Shown here: in pieces, positions 5,995 to 10,234 of the stretch
How the letters are laid out: the number at the start of each line of letters is the position of its first letter
Position numbering within the stretch: position 1 is the stretch's first letter
Assembly (NCBI GenBank): GCA_027859055.1
Contig: JAQIBO010000273.1
Span: 1-10,234, forward strand
Direction: 5' to 3'
From: Spirochaeta sp.
GTDB lineage: Bacteria > Spirochaetota > Spirochaetia > DSM-27196 > Alkalispirochaetaceae
DNA: 10,234 bases
Made by a program: the position numbers and the translations under genes
Notes under the pieces: model-generated
The model's input: only the letters and a program-made list of their open reading frames with translations
Told to the model about the DNA's origin: nothing
Databases searched by the model: none

Positions 5995-7437
5995 ATGTGG
6001 AACACAATACTCGAGTCAAAACGGGACGACTATGCCCGATTTCTGGCAAATCGCGACACCGATATCGGTGCCTTCCTGGAGATCGGCACGCCGGCGCAAT
6101 GGACGGTTGATAGCGGCGACGCGGAACCGTCCGGGACCGAGGCTGCGGTCACAACTGGAGCGGCGCCGTCACTCCGTCTTCCGATCGCGGTGAAGGACAA
6201 CATCGCCGTTCAAAACTACCGGCTGACCTGCGGTTCCCGCATGCTGGAGGAGCTCCAGTGTCCCTACAACGCCCGTGCAATTGAGCGCCTCGCAGCGGCC
6301 GGGGCGGAGATCGTCGGCAAGACCAATCTTGACGAATTCGGGATGGGCAGCTCCTCAGACAACTCGGCGCTGCAAACGACGAACAACCCCTGGGATGTGA
6401 CGCGTGTCGCCGGTGGATCCAGTGGTGGTTCCGCCGCTGCGGTGGCGAACCGGCAGGTACCGGTGGCGATCGGAAGCGACACCGGCGGTTCCGTCCGGCA
6501 GCCCGCCGCGTTTTGCGGTGTATACGGGCTCAAACCGACCTACGGCACCGTCTCCCGGTACGGCCTGGTGGCCTACGCCTCCTCACTTGAAACGGTCGGC
6601 GTACTTGCCGACTCGGTGGATAACCTGGCCGCGACCTACCGGGCGATGCGCGGCGTCGACAGCCGCGATCACAGTTCCGTCGAGATTCCCGCGCCGGCGC
6701 TGGATGCGGTGGATCAGGACGCAAAAGGCACGATCGGTGTGCTTGCCGGTGATCTGGGTCTGGACCCGGCGGTGGAGCGCAACTTCCGCGCCACCGTTAC
6801 CGCCCTCGAAGAGCTTGGCTATACCACCCGGCCGGTGACGCTTTCCACCCTGGAGTACGTCGTTCCCGCGTATTACACGATCGCCGCGGCCGAGGCCAGC
6901 GCCAACCTGGCGCGCTACAACGGGGTCCGCTACGGGTACCGGCCGATCTTTTCGGAAAATCCGGAAGAACTGATGCGCAAAGCACGCACCGAGGCGTTTG
7001 GTGATGAGGTCAAACTGCGAATCATTCTCGGTACGTACGTCCTGCGCAGCGGCTTTCAGGACCAGTACTACACGCGCGCTCAGAAGATCAGGACGTTGAT
7101 CCGTCGCGAACTGGACGAACTGTTCGGTACCGTTGATGCGATCGTTCTGCCGACGTTTCCCACCCAGGCGTTTGCCCACGGCGACGACGGCATGGATCCG
7201 TTCCAGCAGAAAGTCGCCGACCGCTTCACGGGTACCGGCAATCTCGCGGCGGTCCCGGCCCTCACGGTGCCGACCGGCACCGAGGGAGGCCTTCCGGTGG
7301 GTATGCAGCTCATGGGGCCGGTGTTCAGCGAGGAACGGTTATTTGCCGTGGCGCGGCGTCTGGCGACTGTGATGCCAATTCAGTTTCCGGAGCGGTCGGT
7401 TCCGTTTTCCGACTGGGAAACGACACACAACGCGTAA
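5995..7437 (+). CDS. gatA: Asp-tRNA(Asn)/Glu-tRNA(Gln) amidotransferase subunit A (glutaminase/amidase)
   Basis: 480 aa, full length for GatA. It hydrolyses glutamine (or asparagine) and releases ammonia, which is channelled to the GatB kinase site to amidate Asp-tRNA(Asn) or Glu-tRNA(Gln). The amidase-signature triad is intact: Lys67 in IAVKDN, cis-Ser142 in the Gly/Ser-rich VAGGSSGGSAAAV segment (138-150) and nucleophile Ser166 in GSDTGGSVRQPA (160-171). The spacing (75 and 24 residues) equals that of the Staphylococcus aureus enzyme as I recall it. Further family segments are present: GLKPTYGTVSRYGL (178-191) and, near the C-terminus, the TGTGNLAAVPALTVPTG region. The gene lies 3 bp after gatC and has no evident Shine-Dalgarno, so it probably depends on translational coupling. 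A functional glutaminase here means the asparaginase-like domain on GatB is not needed as the basic ammonia source. Confidence 0.97.
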   Translation: MWNTILESKRDDYARFLANRDTDIGAFLEIGTPAQWTVDSGDAEPSGTEAAVTTGAAPSLRLPIAVKDNIAVQNYRLTCGSRMLEELQCPYNARAIERLAAAGAEIVGKTNLDEFGMGSSSDNSALQTTNNPWDVTRVAGGSSGGSAAAVANRQVPVAIGSDTGGSVRQPAAFCGVYGLKPTYGTVSRYGLVAYASSLETVGVLADSVDNLAATYRAMRGVDSRDHSSVEIPAPALDAVDQDAKGTIGVLAGDLGLDPAVERNFRATVTALEELGYTTRPVTLSTLEYVVPAYYTIAAAEASANLARYNGVRYGYRPIFSENPEELMRKARTEAFGDEVKLRIILGTYVLRSGFQDQYYTRAQKIRTLIRRELDELFGTVDAIVLPTFPTQAFAHGDDGMDPFQQKVADRFTGTGNLAAVPALTVPTGTEGGLPVGMQLMGPVFSEERLFAVARRLATVMPIQFPERSVPFSDWETTHNA

Positions 7438-7447
7438 CCGCAGCGAC

Positions 7448-7456
7448 GGGGGAGGA
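7448..7456 (+). promoter_or_regulatory. Strong ribosome binding site of gatB
   Basis: GGGGGAGGA lies 10 nt before GTG 7467, in the 29-bp gap after gatA. This start gives the standard GatB N-terminus (YxxFIGLEIH). It is the best Shine-Dalgarno of the gat operon, in contrast to gatC and gatA, which show none. Confidence 0.75.
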
Positions 7457-7466
7457 CAGTAACAGC

Positions 7467-9953
7467 GTGTACCAATCGTTTATCGGTTTAGAGATCCATA
7501 CGCAACTTTTGACGGAGACCAAGGTCTTCTGCGACTGCCGCGCCAACTTCGGCGATGAACCCAATACCAACGTCTGCCCCGTCTGTATGGGCTACCCCGG
7601 CGTCCTCCCGACGCTCAACGAATCGGCGATCCATATGGGCTACGTCGTTGCCCGCGCGTTGAACTGCGACCTCAACGCGAAATGCGTGTTTGACCGCAAG
7701 AACTACTTCTACCCGGATCTTCCCAAGAACTATCAGATCACCCAGTTTCACGAGCCCCTCGGGCGCAACGGATATATCGATATCGAGTTTCGCAAAAAGC
7801 GGAAACGCGTGCGGATTCACGAGATCCACCTCGAAGAAGACGCCGGTAAGATGATCCACGCCGGTGATATGTCGCTTCTCGACTACAACCGGGCAGGGAC
7901 GCCGCTGCTTGAGATAGTTACCGAGCCGGACCTGGAGATCGGCGAGGAGGCGGAGGTGCTTCTGCAGGAGCTGCGCCGCATGGTGCGCTACCTCGGCGTG
8001 TGCGACGGCAACATGGAAGAGGGATCGCTGCGCTGTGATGCCAACGTCTCGGTGAACACCCACGGCGCGGGCCTGGGAAACAAGGTGGAGATCAAAAACC
8101 TCAACAGCTCCCGCTTTGTGCGCAAGGCGCTGAACTTCGAGATCGAACGGCAGCAGGAGATCCTCGACCGCGGCGGCGCCGTGGCGCAGGAGACGCGTCT
8201 GTGGAACGAGAACCGCGATCTCACCGAGAGTATGCGTAGCAAGGAAAGCGCCCACGACTACCGCTACTTTCCCGAACCGGATCTGCCGCCGTTTTCCGCG
8301 GATGCTTCGTTTCTTGAGCAGGTTGAGGCCGCCCTGGTGGAGCTGCCGACGCCGCGGCGCGACCGGTTCCTCGCGGAGTACTCTTTGAGCAACACCCAGG
8401 CGGACTTTCTTTGTGATGAAAAAAGCACCGCCGACTTTTTTGAAAGCGCCGTTGGTGAAGGCGCTGATCCGGAACAGCTGGCCACGTGGCTTGCCGGAGA
8501 CGTCCGCAAGCAGCTGAACCGCTCCGGTACCGCCCTGGCGGAGAGCCCCCTCTCACCGGCGCGGATCGCCGCGCTCCTGCGCATGCTCGACGACGGGACA
8601 ATTCACGGCAAGATCGCCAAACAGGTGCTGGCGATGATCTTCTCCGAGGACAAAGACCCTGACCGCATTATCGCCGAGCAGGGCTGGGAACAGATCACCG
8701 ACACGGGCGCCCTGCAGAAGGTACTGCAGGAGGTTCTTGCGGCACATCCCCAGGCGGTGGAACAGGTCGTTGCCGGTGACCGAAAGCCCCTCGGGTTTCT
8801 CGTCGGCCAGGTGATGCAGGCGACCAGCGGGCGGGCTGAACCGAAGATGGTGCAGCAGCTCCTCCAGGAGCACTTCACCGTCAGCACGATCGACGTCTTT
8901 TCCTTCGGCGGTGCGATAGCCGGCCGTCGGATGGAGGACGGACTGGTGGTGCCCGGCGACCTTATGGACGTGCGAGGCCTTTTTGAGGCGGACCCGACGT
9001 TGCCCAACGGTCTCAGTTTTGAGGAGATCCAGCTTGGGCAGTTTCTCAGCGAAGAGATCACTCCCGCCGACTGGGCGGCGCTCCTGGCGCAGACCGCTTA
9101 CCGGATCGACACCGGTGAAACGCGCGGAATTGTTATCGGTCACGGGACGGACACACTTTCCTATACCGCCAGTCTCATGTACTGGTTTTTTGCCGACAGC
9201 GGTGTACCGGTTGTGCTCACCGCCAGCGCAGTTCCCACCGAAGAGGGGGGCCGCGGCGAAGCGGTGGAAAACCTGCGCCGGGCGGTGCATACCGCCGCCG
9301 GCTCAGAACGCGGTATTCACGTGGTCTATGGTGACGACGATTTCATGCCCCTGAATCTGAAATTTGAGCGGGCGGGGTTCACTGCGGTGCCCCAGGGGAC
9401 CGGACACGATGACCGCTCCTTCTATCACGGGGCGTTTCGCAATTGGAACGCCGCGGCGTTGCGACGGGGCGGCCGCGCCCTGGCGCGGACCGCCCGCGGG
9501 CTCTCCCGGGAGGAGCTGACCGAGCGGTTGGAACGGGCGATCAGCCGGACGTTTATCGCCAAGGTGTATCCGGGGATGCGTGGTGAGACGCTGATAGCGC
9601 TCATGGACGCGGGAATACGTTACTTTGTACTGGAGATCTACGATACGGGCACGGCGAACCTGCGGGAGACGCCGTTTTCCCTGCGTAAGGCGCTCTCCTA
9701 CGGCCGGGAACGTGGCGTGCGCTTCTTCTGCACCTCCCAGCAGGAGGGAGTTGTCGACTTTTCCGAGTACGTTACCGGCCACCAGTTGTGGCGCGAAGGG
9801 GCGGTTCCGATGGGCACACTCACCACCGAATCGGCCTGGACGCGACTCATCGCCGCCCAGCTTGAGGCGGAAAGCAGTGTGGCAGGCGGAACAGACGGTA
9901 CCGACGACACGTTTGACGAGGCGGTTCTGCGTCTCATGGAGGATACGGAATGA
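7467..9953 (+). CDS. gatB: GatB fused to an asparaginase-like domain (amidotransferase subunit B)
   Basis: 828 aa; ordinary GatB is about 475. Residues 1-470 form a complete GatB, the subunit that binds tRNA, phosphorylates the Asp/Glu side chain and amidates it. Visible: GLEIH (7-11); zinc-site cysteines 22, 24, 37 and 40; FYPDLPKNYQITQ (81-93); HLEEDAGK (121-128); EGSLRCDANVS (185-195); VEIKNLNS (207-214); DYRYFPEPDLPP (264-275); a helical domain; and the YqeY-like tail that contacts tRNA, ending GQVMQATSGRAEP...QQLLQEHF at 470. From 471, with no linker, a type I asparaginase/GatD-like domain runs to about 803, then an acidic tail. There is no GAD/AspRS-like insertion as in archaeal GatE, so this is GatB, not GatE. 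The frame is uninterrupted across the junction and both halves are recognisable end to end. Stop and aspS start overlap (ATGA). GatB activity is well supported; the role of the extra domain is unknown. Confidence 0.95.
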   Translation: MYQSFIGLEIHTQLLTETKVFCDCRANFGDEPNTNVCPVCMGYPGVLPTLNESAIHMGYVVARALNCDLNAKCVFDRKNYFYPDLPKNYQITQFHEPLGRNGYIDIEFRKKRKRVRIHEIHLEEDAGKMIHAGDMSLLDYNRAGTPLLEIVTEPDLEIGEEAEVLLQELRRMVRYLGVCDGNMEEGSLRCDANVSVNTHGAGLGNKVEIKNLNSSRFVRKALNFEIERQQEILDRGGAVAQETRLWNENRDLTESMRSKESAHDYRYFPEPDLPPFSADASFLEQVEAALVELPTPRRDRFLAEYSLSNTQADFLCDEKSTADFFESAVGEGADPEQLATWLAGDVRKQLNRSGTALAESPLSPARIAALLRMLDDGTIHGKIAKQVLAMIFSEDKDPDRIIAEQGWEQITDTGALQKVLQEVLAAHPQAVEQVVAGDRKPLGFLVGQVMQATSGRAEPKMVQQLLQEHFTVSTIDVFSFGGAIAGRRMEDGLVVPGDLMDVRGLFEADPTLPNGLSFEEIQLGQFLSEEITPADWAALLAQTAYRIDTGETRGIVIGHGTDTLSYTASLMYWFFADSGVPVVLTASAVPTEEGGRGEAVENLRRAVHTAAGSERGIHVVYGDDDFMPLNLKFERAGFTAVPQGTGHDDRSFYHGAFRNWNAAALRRGGRALARTARGLSREELTERLERAISRTFIAKVYPGMRGETLIALMDAGIRYFVLEIYDTGTANLRETPFSLRKALSYGRERGVRFFCTSQQEGVVDFSEYVTGHQLWREGAVPMGTLTTESAWTRLIAAQLEAESSVAGGTDGTDDTFDEAVLRLMEDTE
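8877..9875 (+). other. Asparaginase-like domain of the GatB fusion, nucleophile motif degenerate
   Basis: Residues 471-803 of the fusion. The fold markers of type I asparaginase (AnsA) and archaeal GatD are present in order: strand 1 and nucleophile loop VFSFGGAIAG (477-486); SEEITPADW (528-536, like the SSNMTPEDW region); HGTDTLSYTASL (559-570); PVVLTASAVP (581-590); LNLKFERAGF (629-638), with Lys632 at the catalytic-Lys position; KVYPG (699-703); and a C-terminal SQQEGVVDFSEYVTG (757-771) with MGTLTTESAWTRLIAA. The nucleophile motif TGGT is FGGA: the Thr acting as nucleophile (Thr12 in E. coli AnsB) is Ala483, and the first Thr is Phe480. The second Thr-Asp pair is intact at Thr561-Asp562. 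Ordinary asparaginase chemistry is therefore unlikely, while ligand binding could persist. Confidence 0.85.
9938..9943 (+). promoter_or_regulatory. Ribosome binding site of aspS
   Basis: GGAGGA lies 6 nt before the ATG at 9950, inside the end of gatB. With the ATGA overlap this couples synthetase and transamidase translation. Confidence 0.75.
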
Positions 9954-10234
9954 GAGTATTGGCAGCAGATATATCCGCGCATCAGGGACAGGAGATCACC
10001 GTTTCCGGGTGGGTTCACCGGATCCGCAATCTCGGTGGGGTAAGCTTCGTGATGCTCCGCGACCGCAGCGGCCTGGTGCAGGTGGTGTACGACAGTGAAC
10101 CGGAGTTCGGCAACGAAACGGTTATCTCCGTCCGAGGTACCGTCGCGGAAAACGAAAAGGCCGACGGTGGGTTTGAAGTTCAGGCGGAAGAAACAGAGGT
10201 GCTGGGACCGGCAGCGTCGGATATACCGGTGGCG
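9950..10234 (+). CDS. aspS: Aspartyl-tRNA synthetase, archaeal/AspRS2 type, probably non-discriminating (5' part)
   Basis: The first 95 residues, open to the window edge. This is the OB-fold anticodon-binding domain of a class IIb synthetase: ITVSGWVHRIRNLGG (16-30), VSFVMLRDRSGLVQVV (31-46), VISVRGTV (58-65) and a GGFEVQAEETEVLGPA segment. The short N-terminus and the form of the GWVxxxRxLGG and KAxGG segments fit the archaeal-type AspRS (AspRS2 of bacteria) better than the long bacterial AspRS or AsnRS; AsnRS cannot be fully excluded from this much. His23 is at the position (His28 in Deinococcus AspRS2, as I recall) linked to accepting both tRNA-Asp and tRNA-Asn; the second such position, Pro77 there, is Asp72 here. 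Being last of the gat genes and overlapping gatB by 4 bp, it most likely makes the Asp-tRNA(Asn) that GatCAB amidates. Confidence 0.87.
   Translation, partial: MRVLAADISAHQGQEITVSGWVHRIRNLGGVSFVMLRDRSGLVQVVYDSEPEFGNETVISVRGTVAENEKADGGFEVQAEETEVLGPAASDIPVA

Noticed and set aside
7488..8255. Minus-strand open frame opposite the GatB half
   Set aside because: It mirrors highly conserved GatB motifs; nothing in its translation resembles a known protein and no start context supports it.
7467..9953. Calling the fusion an archaeal-type GatE or a bifunctional active asparaginase
   Set aside because: The GatB half lacks the AspRS-like insertion of GatE and the operon encodes GatC and GatA. The asparaginase half lacks the Thr nucleophile, so an active enzyme is not supported.

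Overview
The window is dense bacterial chromosome, fairly GC-rich, with short gaps, overlapping start/stop codons and clear Shine-Dalgarno sites. I see no mobile elements, RNA genes or CRISPR arrays. The host uses GatCAB transamidation and carries an archaeal-type aspartyl-tRNA synthetase, so it probably makes Asn-tRNA (and possibly Gln-tRNA) indirectly. A free-living spirochaete is one candidate by overall feel, but nothing here fixes the taxon and I hold that weakly.

Layout. (1) 1-1088, plus strand: the 3' end of a short-chain dehydrogenase/reductase gene, overlapping by one base a complete nudC (NAD(H)/NAD-RNA pyrophosphatase). (2) 1105-4148, plus strand: a likely three-gene redox operon behind a good sigma70-type promoter. 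It encodes a Gfo/Idh/MocA dehydrogenase, a short GlpA-type FAD glycerol-3-phosphate dehydrogenase without the usual C-terminal BFD-like domain, and an SdhB/FrdB-type iron-sulfur protein with all three cluster sites. The last two overlap and look like one two-subunit enzyme. (3) 4162-5589, minus strand: a single GH63/trehalase-like glycosidase, convergent with region 2 and divergent from region 4, whose predicted catalytic acid is replaced by Leu. (4) 5713 to the right edge, plus strand: gatC-gatA-gatB-aspS, behind a promoter placed so that gatC mRNA may be leaderless.

The standout is the gatB gene. Its 828-residue product is a complete GatB of about 470 residues joined with almost no linker to a full asparaginase-like domain of about 330 residues. 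Asparaginase-family amidases normally partner a GatB homologue only in archaeal GatDE (GatD plus GatE). Here the same pairing is made covalently, in an operon that also encodes a GatA with an intact Lys-cisSer-Ser triad. The asparaginase domain keeps the HGTDT motif and a candidate catalytic Lys, but the TGGT nucleophile motif reads FGGA, so the nucleophilic Thr is Ala. This suggests a repurposed amidase domain (ligand sensor, tRNA or synthetase docking, or structure) rather than a second ammonia source. The next gene, overlapping by 4 bp, encodes an AspRS with a His at a position tied to non-discriminating tRNA recognition. The operon therefore likely encodes both steps of Asn-tRNA synthesis: mischarging of tRNA-Asn with Asp, then amidation.
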